A DNA stretch of 64,000 nucleotides from Paenibacillus sp. (GTDB taxonomy: Bacteria > Bacillota > Bacilli > Paenibacillales > Paenibacillaceae). The notes under the pieces were generated by a model. It was not told the origin of the DNA. It made no database searches and saw nothing but the letters and a program-made list of their open reading frames with translations. The translations under genes were made by a program, and so were the position numbers. Each line of letters begins with the position of its first letter. Positions within the stretch are counted from its first letter, which is position 1. This document shows, one piece after another, positions 8,865 through 17,845 of this stretch. The stretch covers positions 62,001 to 126,000 of the forward strand of contig JAFWEX010000058.1 of NCBI GenBank assembly GCA_017512705.1, in the 5' to 3' direction.

Positions 8865-9963
8865 GAGCGACCTCTTGATAAGCTTCGAGTCGTCTGTCGA
8901 ACTCTTCTTCGGTCTCATTGAAACGCATGACGTGAATGGCTTCCGGGTCAAAATAAAGCCCGATGCGCGATCCGACGACCGCTTTCTTCGTGGAATGAAT
9001 TAACCATTCGTTGCCTGCGTCATCATAGGTCGAGATTTCGTAGTGTACACCGCGGAACAACTGCGAGTCCACTTTCACCTTAAGCTTACCCTGTTCCTCC
9101 GTAGTGATCTCAAGGTCCTCTGGACGAATAACGATCTCGACTGGCTCATCCGGCTGCAGTCCCTGATCGACACATTCATACTGTGCGCCAGCGAACTCAA
9201 CCACAAAGTCCTGCTTCATCTTGCCTGCCACGATATTGGACTCCCCAATAAAATCCGCCACAAAACGATTAATTGGCTCATCATAAATATCATTGGGTGT
9301 ACCACTCTGTTGAATGACACCGCCGTTCAGTACAAAAATTTCATCCGACATGGCCAAAGCTTCTTCCTGGTCATGCGTGACAAAAATAAATGTAATGCCT
9401 AAGCGTTGCTGCAATTCCCGTAGCTCGTACTGCATCTCGGTACGCAGCTTCAAGTCGAGCGCTGACAAAGGCTCGTCCAGCAGCAGAATCTCAGGCTCGT
9501 TCACGATCGCGCGGGCGATGGCTACACGCTGACGCTGTCCGCCAGACATCTCGCTAATCTCCCGATTCTCGTAACCGGACAGATTGACAAACTTGAGAGC
9601 TTCCAGCACTTTGCTGCGAATCTCGGATGTTTTCATTTTTTTGATCCGCAAGCCAAAGGCCACATTCTCAAATACATTCAAATGTGGGAATAACGCATAG
9701 TCCTGAAATACCGTATTCACCTGACGCTGGTGCGCAGGCACTTGATTAATCAGTGCTCCGTTAAAATAAATACTGCCTTCCGTCGGCTCCGCAAAGCCGG
9801 CAATCAGCCGTAATATTGTAGTTTTACCACAGCCGGATGGCCCGAGAAGTGTGTAAAATTTACCACGTTCAATCTCGAAACTGACAGCTTTTAATACGGC
9901 CTCATCCTGGTCGTACTGCTGTGTCACCCGGTCAAACCGTATAATCGGTTGTTCTTCTGACAT
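8854..9963 (-). CDS. potA: Polyamine ABC transporter ATP-binding protein PotA
   Basis: A 369-residue ATPase. Walker A is [10 protein letters not shown] near residue 39, the signature [16 protein letters not shown] near 140, Walker [13 protein letters not shown], and the H-loop [12 protein letters not shown]-terminal TOBE-type region of about 120 residues ([12 protein letters not shown]) is the usual regulatory domain. It energises polyamine uptake through PotB and PotC. ATG at 9963 and GTG at 9969 both lie near an AAGGGGG site, so the start is uncertain by two codons. No repressor gene precedes the operon here. Confidence 0.93.
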   Translation of the reverse strand: MSEEQPIIRFDRVTQQYDQDEAVLKAVSFEIERGKFYTLLGPSGCGKTTILRLIAGFAEPTEGSIYFNGALINQVPAHQRQVNTVFQDYALFPHLNVFENVAFGLRIKKMKTSEIRSKVLEALKFVNLSGYENREISEMSGGQRQRVAIARAIVNEPEILLLDEPLSALDLKLRTEMQYELRELQQRLGITFIFVTHDQEEALAMSDEIFVLNGGVIQQSGTPNDIYDEPINRFVADFIGESNIVAGKMKQDFVVEFAGAQYECVDQGLQPDEPVEIVIRPEDLEITTEEQGKLKVKVDSQLFRGVHYEISTYDDAGNEWLIHSTKKAVVGSRIGLYFDPEAIHVMRFNETEEEFDRRLEAYQEVAHAD

Positions 9964-9989
9964 GCTCACTTCGCCCCCTTTTCCTTGAG

Positions 9990-10007
9990 GTACACTTAAG
10001 TCTGTAC
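9990..10007. promoter_or_regulatory. Inverted repeat upstream of potA containing ACTTAAGTCT
   Basis: GTACA and TGTAC flank CTTAAGTC, 27 bases before the potA start. The ten bases ACTTAAGTCT are shared with the palindrome at 5317-5334. The rest of the gap up to 10264 is AT-rich, and I see no gene in it. Confidence 0.35.
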
Positions 10008-10245
10008 ACTAATAAAATACATCTGTGAATAACAATGCCCATTAATTATATATGATTCAGGTATAACCGCAATGGTTTTGATGTAAACGCCCTATGTAAT
10101 TTCATCTTCATTGAAGTAGAGATGAATCTTCCCTATTCGTTATTTACTTATTTTGCACTGTATGTAACTCAATATATGCAATAAGATACTTTTACCCCCA
10201 TAACTGTTCAATTTGATATCATCTGGTTCGAGTGAATCAATCCAC

Positions 10246-10281
10246 AAAAAACCCGCTCACACGACTAATGTGCAAACGGGC
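10246..10281 (-). terminator. Intrinsic terminator overlapping the end of the nos gene
   Basis: CCCG and CGGG arms with inner ACAC/TGTG pairing are followed on the minus strand by a T run at 10251-10246. The stem covers the last codons and stop of the nitric oxide synthase gene. Confidence 0.75.
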
Positions 10282-11506
10282 ATTTCAATGGTTTATGATC
10301 AGCCTGTGACGAGATGGTCTGTAACGGAGCTCCCTCATTGGACAGATGCTCTGAATGCCGCTCACACTGCTCGCTGCTGCTCGGGCCTGCGGCAACGACG
10401 ACCCCATCCTGAATTTGAAAGGCTCGATCTTGGTAAAAAAAGTTCGGCTTCACGATCTCATTACGATAAGAACTGTGAAAAATATGGGTCGTTGCTGGCG
10501 ATACCGGTGGAATCAACCATACCCAATCCCCAGTCAACTCACGTCCGGCCTTCGCTTCGCGTTGTTCAAACAAGTCAAACTGTGATGCTGCCGTATGATG
10601 ATCTACGATACTCACGCCAGCCTTCTTGAATGAATGCAGCACAGCGACATTCAGCTCCACCAGTGCCCGATCCTTCCACAGTGTCGTTTCACTCGACATA
10701 TTCAATCCCAGTGCCGCAGCTACAGCTGGCAGCTTGTTATATCGGAACGCATCTGCGAAGTTACGTGCACCAATCTCCGTCTCCATATACCAGCCATTAA
10801 ACGGTGCTGCCGGGTAGTTAATTCCGCCGATCTCCACACGCATATCGGCAATCATCGGCACACCATACCAGCGCATCCCCAGTTCTGCAATCTCCGTTCG
10901 TTCGGGGTGTTCAATCTGCACTTCAATGATCTCCTGTTCTGGTATAACATACAACGCTGGAGCTTGCCCCTGAGCTTGAATGATGAGCGGCAGTACGTCA
11001 TAATCACCACCAGCTCCGTCCCAACCGAGTGAAATGGCTGCTTGGGTCATCTCAACCGATGCGGGATCACCTATAATTCCTTGTTCTGTTTCGTATCCTG
11101 CATAACGAATCAACTGATGATTCCAGATACGAATCGGCACCCCGTTCGGACCTTCTGGTGGCAGAACGGTAATTGTCGGAATAATCTTGCCTCCGTTTGA
11201 AGCGAAGCGGATATGATCGAGCACCGCTTGCGCAGCGGCTTCAGTGGTATCCGCATGGCGAGCATCTACGATACGCAGCTTGTCCCAGAATAACCGCCCG
11301 ATACAGCGATTGCTGTTCCGCCACGCCATTTTACAACCCTGCTCCAGCTCTTCCGTGGTATGGGTGTAGGTCCCTGTCTCGTCCACCTCGCGTTTAACGG
11401 CAAGAAGCCGGGCCTCCGCGTCTTCACGCGTATAGCCCAGCTCTTTGTAACATGTATATATAAACCGTTCGGCTTCTTCCTGCAATCGTTCCAGGTCTGC
11501 CCGCAT
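10265..11506 (-). CDS. nos: Bacterial nitric oxide synthase, oxygenase domain
   Basis: A 413-residue haem enzyme that makes nitric oxide from arginine. The haem-ligating cysteine is in MAWRNSNRCIGRLFW, and the substrate glutamate is in GWYMETEIGARNFAD. LNVAVLHSFKKAGVSIVDHHTAA and WVWLIPPVSPATTHIFH complete the core. There is no reductase domain, as usual in Gram-positives, where cellular reductases supply electrons. It is longer than the roughly 360 residues usual for the family because of a polar C-terminal tail of some 40 residues ending KCPFAH. The frame is open to 11584. The ATG at 11506 has GGTGG seven bases upstream and is my choice, with another ATG at 11512. Confidence 0.92.
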   Translation of the reverse strand: MRADLERLQEEAERFIYTCYKELGYTREDAEARLLAVKREVDETGTYTHTTEELEQGCKMAWRNSNRCIGRLFWDKLRIVDARHADTTEAAAQAVLDHIRFASNGGKIIPTITVLPPEGPNGVPIRIWNHQLIRYAGYETEQGIIGDPASVEMTQAAISLGWDGAGGDYDVLPLIIQAQGQAPALYVIPEQEIIEVQIEHPERTEIAELGMRWYGVPMIADMRVEIGGINYPAAPFNGWYMETEIGARNFADAFRYNKLPAVAAALGLNMSSETTLWKDRALVELNVAVLHSFKKAGVSIVDHHTAASQFDLFEQREAKAGRELTGDWVWLIPPVSPATTHIFHSSYRNEIVKPNFFYQDRAFQIQDGVVVAAGPSSSEQCERHSEHLSNEGAPLQTISSQADHKPLKCPFAH

Positions 11507-11632
11507 ATTCATTCCACCATTCTGTACATCTTGGATGCCATTATTATACGTGAAGCATACCGGATTTGTAAGCGAACGGGACATTTGTTCACGGACTCTA
11601 CATATCGTTGTCAGGAGACAGGTTAACTACAA

Positions 11633-12109
11633 TTATTTACCCAGAAATGCGTTTAACATCCAGATCTCTTTATCCAGCGCCGCTGTGAACCCGATCAGTA
11701 TATCTTCGGTCGCATTGTCTTCTGCTTCTCCTGCTTCATATATACCTTGATGAATGACAGACAGCATTGCATTCAGATCGGCAATCACCTGTTCTACCAT
11801 CTGCTCAGCAGACAATTGGCCTTGTACTTCTGCAATGGGAGATAGATGCAGTTGTTCTGCAATTGTTGCGACAGGGCGACCTCCAATCATCAGTAAGCGC
11901 TCAGCCACTTCGTCCATGTTGGCAGTAGTCAGGTTGTACAGCACTTCGAATTTGGCATGTAGTGTGAAGAAGTGCGGTCCTTTGACATACCAGTGGAAGT
12001 TATGCAGTTTCGTGTAAAGGACTGACCACCCAGCAATCTGACGATTCAAGCTCTCTTGTAGTGCAGATGTGTTCGTTGTTGTGTTTTGCTTGGTTTGAAT
12101 AGTACTCAT
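11633..12109 (-). CDS. dps: Dps-family ferritin-like DNA-protection protein
   Basis: A 158-residue protein that forms 12-subunit cages, oxidises ferrous iron with peroxide and can coat DNA. The ferroxidase-site residues are visible in LHNFHWYVKGPHFFTLHAKFE and in NMDEVAERLLMIGGRP. The C-terminal helix AALDKEIWMLNAFLGK is typical. A PerR-like inverted repeat sits 80 bases upstream, which fits peroxide control. The gene is followed at once by the nos gene on the same strand, separated by about 125 bases, so a shared oxidative-stress role is possible. Confidence 0.93.
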   Translation of the reverse strand: MSTIQTKQNTTTNTSALQESLNRQIAGWSVLYTKLHNFHWYVKGPHFFTLHAKFEVLYNLTTANMDEVAERLLMIGGRPVATIAEQLHLSPIAEVQGQLSAEQMVEQVIADLNAMLSVIHQGIYEAGEAEDNATEDILIGFTAALDKEIWMLNAFLGK

Positions 12110-12187
12110 GGAATAGTTCCCCTTTCAATTGGATCATTGTGATTTGTCTTATTATTTGTTGAAGAGCTAATAAATAATCATATTTTA

Positions 12188-12206
12188 ATTTAGACTTAAT
12201 CTAAAT
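12188..12206. promoter_or_regulatory. PerR-like operator upstream of dps
   Basis: ATTTAGA and TCTAAAT flank CTTAA. The 15-base core TTAGACTTAATCTAA matches the 7-1-7 PerR box pattern at most positions. It lies in the roughly 300-base gap between dps and the zinc-ribbon gene; the rest of that gap shows no gene. Confidence 0.5.
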
Positions 12207-12414
12207 CTTGTTTTAATTATATCATTGCCTTTACACTTTGGAAAGGTCTCGAGGCTCATATTGAAATGAAGATTCGATGAAGCTGGCTTCATGATGATCT
12301 TCCATCTATTTTTAAATATTTATTCTGATACATAGACAAAGTTCGTCATCGAACGTTAAAATGAGACACAATGTATACCTTATTCATTATTTCAAGGAAT
12401 TGGAGGCTTATAAC

Positions 12415-13350
12415 ATGCAATGCCCAGTATGTAATCATGAAAATGGAGATGCCCGCTTTTGCGAGAGGTGCGGCTCGAACTTGACAGGCAACCACGCTTC
12501 TTCCGATCTTACGGATACTGTGACACACACAGATTCAGGATCTGCCGACTCGGAATACACTCGTTGGTCCAGTACCCAGCAGCCTGCTTCTTATGAAGCG
12601 GCACCTACACGTTCCTCATCCGTATCCCCAGTCCCATCATCTGTTCAGGACAACGAAAATGCTAGTAACCTTGGTTCCGCAGATGGTTCTGCACAAAACC
12701 AAGGAGCTAATCAATGGAGCAACATCGTACAAAATGAGAAAGTGCAACAAGCCAAAGAAGTTAGCAAACAATATTTGTCTTATTTCCTCAGCGTTTTAGC
12801 TCGTCCCTATCAATCGATGAAAACCGTTGGCGAACAGCACGCCCTTCATGGCTTGGTAACGATGATATTGTTTGCCCTATTGTCCTCTACATACGTTTTG
12901 ATTACATTTGTCCGCCTCGAAGGGGAAGGACTGTTTATTAGTGGATTCTTACGTCCATTGTTATATGCAGTAATTATTCTAATCGTAGCTATGGCGTTAA
13001 TCTATGGAGTGTTGAAGCTGGAACGGATTACCTTCCGTCCGAAAATGCTGGTTGCCCAGTTGGGGACCCTGCTCATTCCTGCAATCATTACGCTAGCGCT
13101 CGCTAACGTGATGATTCCTATCTCATACTCATTTGCCTTATCACTGCTGGTGCTGTCGTATATCATTTTGTTTGTGTCGATGAATACGTTATTGTTCCAC
13201 CATCCTCTGGATCGCACCAAAGCAATGATTGACAGCATATACAGTGTGTTGATTGTGAATGCTGTGTTGTTTTATGTAATCTACCGTTTGTTATCTTCCG
13301 TTATAGCTGGCTTCTTCGGTGGGCTATTCTCTCCTTTTGGACGCTGGTAA
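12415..13350 (+). CDS. Zinc-ribbon membrane protein of unknown function
   Basis: A 311-residue protein. Residues 1-25 form a zinc ribbon (MQCPVCNHENGDARFCERCGS) with two CxxC knuckles. Residues 25-130 are a polar Ser/Asn/Gln-rich linker, and residues 140-305 contain about five membrane helices with a Yip1-like look. I chose the ATG at 12415 because GGAGG lies eight bases before it and the zinc ribbon starts there; the frame is open upstream to 12361. The arrangement puts the zinc ribbon in the cytoplasm. No function is assigned. Confidence 0.8.
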   Translation: MQCPVCNHENGDARFCERCGSNLTGNHASSDLTDTVTHTDSGSADSEYTRWSSTQQPASYEAAPTRSSSVSPVPSSVQDNENASNLGSADGSAQNQGANQWSNIVQNEKVQQAKEVSKQYLSYFLSVLARPYQSMKTVGEQHALHGLVTMILFALLSSTYVLITFVRLEGEGLFISGFLRPLLYAVIILIVAMALIYGVLKLERITFRPKMLVAQLGTLLIPAIITLALANVMIPISYSFALSLLVLSYIILFVSMNTLLFHHPLDRTKAMIDSIYSVLIVNAVLFYVIYRLLSSVIAGFFGGLFSPFGRW

Positions 13351-13434
13351 AAAAAATATTTCGTAGTAGAGAGACTATACGCTCCCCCATGTGGGGGGAG
13401 CCTCATTCATAATCGATCTACAGATACAGCAAAA

Positions 13435-13503
13435 AAGCCGCATGGCAGCGATCCGATCATCGGGATTCACCCGATGGTGGGAACACAGCCTGCGGCTTAT
13501 TTT
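13435..13503 (-). terminator. Two-stem terminator after the nucleoside hydrolase gene
   Basis: AAGCCGCA and TGCGGCTT form an outer stem enclosing CATCGGG/CCCGATG. The minus strand ends in TTTTTTG, and the plus strand in TTATTTTTG, so it may act both ways. A separate GCTCCCCC/GGGGGAGC hairpin at 13381-13401 has no T run. Confidence 0.8.
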
Positions 13504-13543
13504 TGTTCTTCCTTAAAGAAGGCTAGCCTTACGGCTGCAATTC

Positions 13544-14509
13544 TTAGTAGCGCTGCGGAGCAGCTTTTTTACCCAAATCGGTCATGTATGTGAAGAATGC
13601 ATCTGGATCTGTATCATAGACCAGCTGTACTGGGCGTCCGTCTGCCTGCTCTACTGTGCGACCTTGGCTAGGGCCATCCGGAATGACGATGCAATTCACC
13701 GTTTTTTTCTTCACAATATCTTCGCGACCTACGGAAGCCGTAGTCAAAACATCCCACAGATAGTATGTAGAGTTGGTTTCACTGTATACCAGCGGCGGAC
13801 AACCTGCATAACAATTCCCCAGGAAATCCACACCTTCATAGCGGCGCTCTGCTGCCCAGCGGTTACGGACGGCTGGAGTAAGAGGCACTTTGTTCGTGCT
13901 TTCGAGTGCAACCAGATCAATCTGAATGCCGGTCTGCCATACGCGATATGCTGCTTCCGGATCCCAGAATACGTTCCATTCTGCTGTACCATCATGCTCC
14001 GGCTCTTCTACGTTTCCACGCTCAAACGTACCACCCATCCACACCAGTTTATCAATTTTCTCTTCAATATCTGGTGCTTCGTCAAGCGCACGCGCAAGGT
14101 CTGTCAATGGGCCTGTGAACAACAGAAGTGTTTTACCTTCGGTATTGCGTACTTTCTCAATCAGATGCTGATGTGCAGGAATAGCCGAGAGTGGCGCTTC
14201 CATTTTACCGGATTCATTCAGAATAGGCAGTGCATCTACATAGAATGAGTGCAGTCTCCATGCTGGCGGGAACGGGTTTTTTCCTCTGGAGTTAGATTTG
14301 GATACTTCGATAGAATAGGTTCCAAAACGATCAATAATTTTACGGCTCGCATCTGTTGCCGGCTCCAAATACCCATCTGCCGGAATAACCGATACACCGG
14401 TTACATGTACATTATCCATTTGCAGAAGCATAAACAGCGATACGAGATCATCTACACCGCCGTCATGATTGAAATACACATTCAGTTTGTTCGTCATGCT
14501 TGCTTTCAT
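13544..14509 (-). CDS. Nucleoside hydrolase (inosine-uridine-preferring type)
   Basis: A 321-residue cytoplasmic enzyme that hydrolyses the N-glycosidic bond of nucleosides. The N-terminal metal site VYFNHDGGVDDLVSLFMLL carries the conserved Asp pair. LLLFTGPLTDLARAL near residue 130 and NVFWDPEAAYRVW near residue 185 are family motifs. It lacks the usual DTDxGxDD spelling at the first aspartate (NHDGG instead), so substrate range is uncertain. It is a single gene with its own terminator; no linked transporter. Confidence 0.85.
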   Translation of the reverse strand: MKASMTNKLNVYFNHDGGVDDLVSLFMLLQMDNVHVTGVSVIPADGYLEPATDASRKIIDRFGTYSIEVSKSNSRGKNPFPPAWRLHSFYVDALPILNESGKMEAPLSAIPAHQHLIEKVRNTEGKTLLLFTGPLTDLARALDEAPDIEEKIDKLVWMGGTFERGNVEEPEHDGTAEWNVFWDPEAAYRVWQTGIQIDLVALESTNKVPLTPAVRNRWAAERRYEGVDFLGNCYAGCPPLVYSETNSTYYLWDVLTTASVGREDIVKKKTVNCIVIPDGPSQGRTVEQADGRPVQLVYDTDPDAFFTYMTDLGKKAAPQRY

Positions 14510-14702
14510 CCTTCCTCTGGTTACCCCATTGATGTGAACTTGCCCGTCCGCCCAAGGCCGACGCTTCCTCTATTATGTCCCATAACCACCAGCGAAGTAA
14601 ACCATTGACACCCAAAGAATACCGTAACCACGCCTTTTTTTACGCATTTTTGTCAGTTCATCCATTCCATCTCATCCTTACAACCTTCAAATATTCTTCT
14701 GT

Positions 14703-14747
14703 AAAAAAAAAGATGGACCACGGGCATGAAGCCCTGCGGTCCATCTA
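14703..14747 (-). terminator. Intrinsic terminator after the MMPL transporter gene
   Basis: The arms AGATGGACC and GGTCCATCT are followed on the minus strand by eight T residues. Confidence 0.92.
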
Positions 14748-14761
14748 TCCCTCCTCCTGTA

Positions 14762-16993
14762 TTACAGGGATTGGGATGCTTTCTTTTCTTCTTTCTCGGC
14801 AATCGGTACGTACTTGCCTGGCCAGAATGCCCATTTGCCCAGTAGTGCTGTAATTGCTGGCACCATGAATGGACGAACCAGGAACGTATCGAGCAGGACA
14901 CCGATCGCTGTAATGATTCCGAATTGCACCAGCACCTGAATCGGCAATGTCGCCAGGACGGCGAACGTACCTGCCAGAATCAGACCGGCTGAGGTAATAA
15001 CTGAACCCGTCTCGCCTACACCTTCTTTGATCGCCTGACGGAGCGGCATCGTTTTGCGTTTCTGCCAGATGCTAGAGATCATGAAGATGTTATAGTCCTC
15101 TCCCAGTGCTACGAGGAAGACAAAGGAGTATAGCGGAATTGCTCCTTGAATAGCATCTGCCCCGAGTCCGTAGTGGATGATGATCCAGCCCAGACCGAGT
15201 GCGGAGAAGTAGGACAGAACTACGGTGATAATGAGATATACCGTTGCAACAATGGAACGGAGGTAGATCAGCAATAGCAACGTAATCATACCGATAACGA
15301 CCGGAATAATAACCTTGGCATCCCGTTCTCCAGCCACTTCAATGTCATACTGTTCAGCCGTCTGCCCATCAATCCAGACTTGTTGATCCACGTTGGCAAC
15401 TCCGGCATCCTTCAATGCGGCTTCTGCTGTAGCTCGCAGGTCCGGGATATGCTGCATGGCCTCGATAGAGTATGGATTAAGATTAAACTCCACGTCATAT
15501 GCCGTAATGTTAGCATTCTCCGCACCTTGCTGCGGTTCGCCTACCTTGTTGATATAATCCAGTGATTCAAGACGCTGCTTCAGATCCGTTTCTTTGCCGC
15601 CAGCATCCACAATTACTTTAACTGGAGCAAGCTCTCCTTGAGAAAACTGCTCACCAATGACCTTAAAGCCTTCACGAGAAGGTACATTTTCCGGGAAGGA
15701 AGACAATAGGTCGTACGTGAACTTTACTTGCGTTGAGAACGTAGCCAGTCCGCCGAGCAACACAACTGTAACTGCCAGAACCGCCCATGGTCTGGTCGTT
15801 ACGATCCGTCCAATCCAGCTTTCACGTACTTTCCGGGGTGCTGGAGCTGGTTTTCCTTTTTTCTTCGCACGCTCTACTTCCATCTCGTGAGTACGTGGAA
15901 CAAACGGATAGAATGAACCCCGACCAAAGATCGCGAGCAATGCTGGAACAAGTGTCAAACTTGCAATAAACATAATAAAGATCGACAGACTAAATGGAAC
16001 CGCAAAGCGTTGGTATGCTCCGTATTCAGCCAGCAGCAGCACCAGCATTGCAGCAACAACGGTGAATCCACTCATCGCTATCGCACCGGAGGAACCAGTA
16101 ATTGCCTGGAAGATGGCTTTCTTTTTGTCCGGCTCATGATACAGAATTTGACGGTATCTGGAGATCATGAACAGACAATAATCCGTTCCGGCTCCGAAGA
16201 GCAACACGGTCATGATGGAGATTGACTGTGCATCGACTGTGATCCAGCCCTGATCTGCCATGAATCCTAGGATTGGACTAGTAACCATATATGCGAAGCC
16301 AACCGCAATAATCGGAATGATGGCCAGTACTGGAGAGCGATAGATTAACAACAGTAGTACAAGAACAATCACTACGGTTGCAATCAACAGAGACACGTCA
16401 GCGGAGGAAAAGAGCCCGATGGCATCAATGGATATCCCGACTGGCCCGGTTACGCGGGCAATGAGCTTACTCTCATTGTCTATATCCGTATCGAATGGGT
16501 TCATGCCAAAGATGGCTTTTGCTTTTTCCTCTAGTGCCTCAACGCCTTCCTTCAACTGTTCCGAATCGGCATCCTTATTAAAGAACAATGGCATAACGAT
16601 GGTACTGCCGTCTTCCGAGAGTTGGCCCTTCAGCGCCTGTGGCGGCAACTTATGCAGTGGCACAACAGACTGCTGCTGTTCCACTGGATCCTGTTCGAGT
16701 CGCTCGGTTAACGCCTGAATCTGCTGAATCTGATCATCCGTCAGTCCAGCAGAATTGCGCCACACGATCAGGGCAGGCAGTCCTTCACCGCCAGGGAATT
16801 CCTTTTTCGCTAGTGCAGCAGCTTGAACGGATGGTTTGGAATCGCTCAAATCCTGTGCATTATTAGTCTCACGCTCATTCACGGCTGGCCACACCAAGCC
16901 AAGTCCCACCGCAATAATAATCCATACGATCAGCGTGACCCATTTACTTCGTTTGCCCGCTATAAAACGGCCATAACCTGAACCTTCCTGCAT
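14762..16993 (-). CDS. MMPL/RND-family transporter (YdfJ-like)
   Basis: A 743-residue inner-membrane exporter with a duplicated six-helix layout and two large extracytoplasmic loops. Visible family blocks are VDAQSISIMTVLLFGAGTDY in the first half and IYLRSIVATVYLIITVVLSY with FLVALGEDYNIFMISS in the second. Proteins of this class export lipids or hydrophobic drugs using the proton gradient. It is divergent from a TetR regulator at 17180, with a palindromic operator candidate between them, which suggests ligand-induced expression. The substrate is not predictable. Confidence 0.9.
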   Translation of the reverse strand: MQEGSGYGRFIAGKRSKWVTLIVWIIIAVGLGLVWPAVNERETNNAQDLSDSKPSVQAAALAKKEFPGGEGLPALIVWRNSAGLTDDQIQQIQALTERLEQDPVEQQQSVVPLHKLPPQALKGQLSEDGSTIVMPLFFNKDADSEQLKEGVEALEEKAKAIFGMNPFDTDIDNESKLIARVTGPVGISIDAIGLFSSADVSLLIATVVIVLVLLLLIYRSPVLAIIPIIAVGFAYMVTSPILGFMADQGWITVDAQSISIMTVLLFGAGTDYCLFMISRYRQILYHEPDKKKAIFQAITGSSGAIAMSGFTVVAAMLVLLLAEYGAYQRFAVPFSLSIFIMFIASLTLVPALLAIFGRGSFYPFVPRTHEMEVERAKKKGKPAPAPRKVRESWIGRIVTTRPWAVLAVTVVLLGGLATFSTQVKFTYDLLSSFPENVPSREGFKVIGEQFSQGELAPVKVIVDAGGKETDLKQRLESLDYINKVGEPQQGAENANITAYDVEFNLNPYSIEAMQHIPDLRATAEAALKDAGVANVDQQVWIDGQTAEQYDIEVAGERDAKVIIPVVIGMITLLLLIYLRSIVATVYLIITVVLSYFSALGLGWIIIHYGLGADAIQGAIPLYSFVFLVALGEDYNIFMISSIWQKRKTMPLRQAIKEGVGETGSVITSAGLILAGTFAVLATLPIQVLVQFGIITAIGVLLDTFLVRPFMVPAITALLGKWAFWPGKYVPIAEKEEKKASQSL

Positions 16994-17077
16994 TGTTTAT
17001 TCATCTCCCTAGTATTGTTTATTCAAAAAAATAGTGCTTAATTATTGTCATGGTGTAGAAATGAACCATGGGTCATA

Positions 17078-17098
17078 ATATAATTGAGTTAATTATAT
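17078..17098. promoter_or_regulatory. Inverted repeat between the MMPL and TetR genes
   Basis: ATATAATT and AATTATAT flank GAGTT. The heptamer TTAATTA recurs at 17038, 17089 and 17110 across the divergent promoter region. This fits a TetR operator; the binding is inferred. Confidence 0.5.
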
Positions 17099-17179
17099 AT
17101 ACCGGAAGGTTAATTATGCAATCCCTAATTTTATAAAGTGTACAATATTTAATTTAAACTACAGATGAGGTTGATCATT

Positions 17180-17821
17180 TTGAACAAAAAAACAACAAAA
17201 GAAGCCCGCTCCACACGTCCTCCAGGCAGACCCAAAGCAGGTGCAGACCAGGCTTCCGCTTACAACAACATATTACTGACGGCCTCGCGGCTGTTTATGG
17301 AACATGGCTACGAAGCTGTTTCGCTTCAGCAGATCGCTTCCTTGTGCCAGGTGACCAAAGCGTCCATTTATTATCATTTTTCTAGCAAACCCGAACTGTT
17401 CACCATCGCCATTACTCGCATGATGGCAATGGGTATGCAGCAGACAACGCTTCGTCTCGACGAACCGGGGACATTGCAAGAGCGGCTGGTTAACGTCGCG
17501 GCTGCCAAGATGCGGCACGCTCATGTTGATACAGAAACGATGATGCGTGAAGCCGAAACGTATCTGAATGCTGAGCAACTTGCCCAGATTCGAGATGCAG
17601 AGAAGCAGATCTTTGATGTGCTCGCGACACACTTTCAACGGGAGATGGATCTTGGATATTTCCGAAAAGCCAATTCCATGCTGCTTGCTCAGGCCTTTAC
17701 GTCCCTCCTGATGCTCGCTAACCGTGAAGATGTGCGTCATATGCATAGTACAATTACCGAGCTGGCAGAAGAGCTTGTAGAACTCTTTCTGAATGGAGCG
17801 GTTAAGAATACCCAAGCTTGA
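17180..17821 (+). CDS. TetR/AcrR-family transcriptional regulator
   Basis: A 213-residue repressor. After a basic N-terminus (GRPKAGADQ) comes the helix-turn-helix ASRLFMEHGYEAVSLQQIA with VTKASIYYHFSSKPELF, then a helical ligand domain. The frame is open to an ATG at 17165 with no ribosome site. The TTG at 17180 has GAGG nine bases upstream and is preferred. It lies divergent from the MMPL exporter and most likely represses it. It converges on the MocR gene with a gap of only 24 bases. Confidence 0.88.
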   Translation: MNKKTTKEARSTRPPGRPKAGADQASAYNNILLTASRLFMEHGYEAVSLQQIASLCQVTKASIYYHFSSKPELFTIAITRMMAMGMQQTTLRLDEPGTLQERLVNVAAAKMRHAHVDTETMMREAETYLNAEQLAQIRDAEKQIFDVLATHFQREMDLGYFRKANSMLLAQAFTSLLMLANREDVRHMHSTITELAEELVELFLNGAVKNTQA

Positions 17822-17845
17822 GTGCAGACATGATGTGATCTCACG

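Noticed and set aside
13381..13401. GCTCCCCC/GGGGGAGC hairpin as a terminator for the zinc-ribbon gene
   Set aside because: The stem is strong but no T run follows; the two-stem structure at 13435-13503 is a better candidate.
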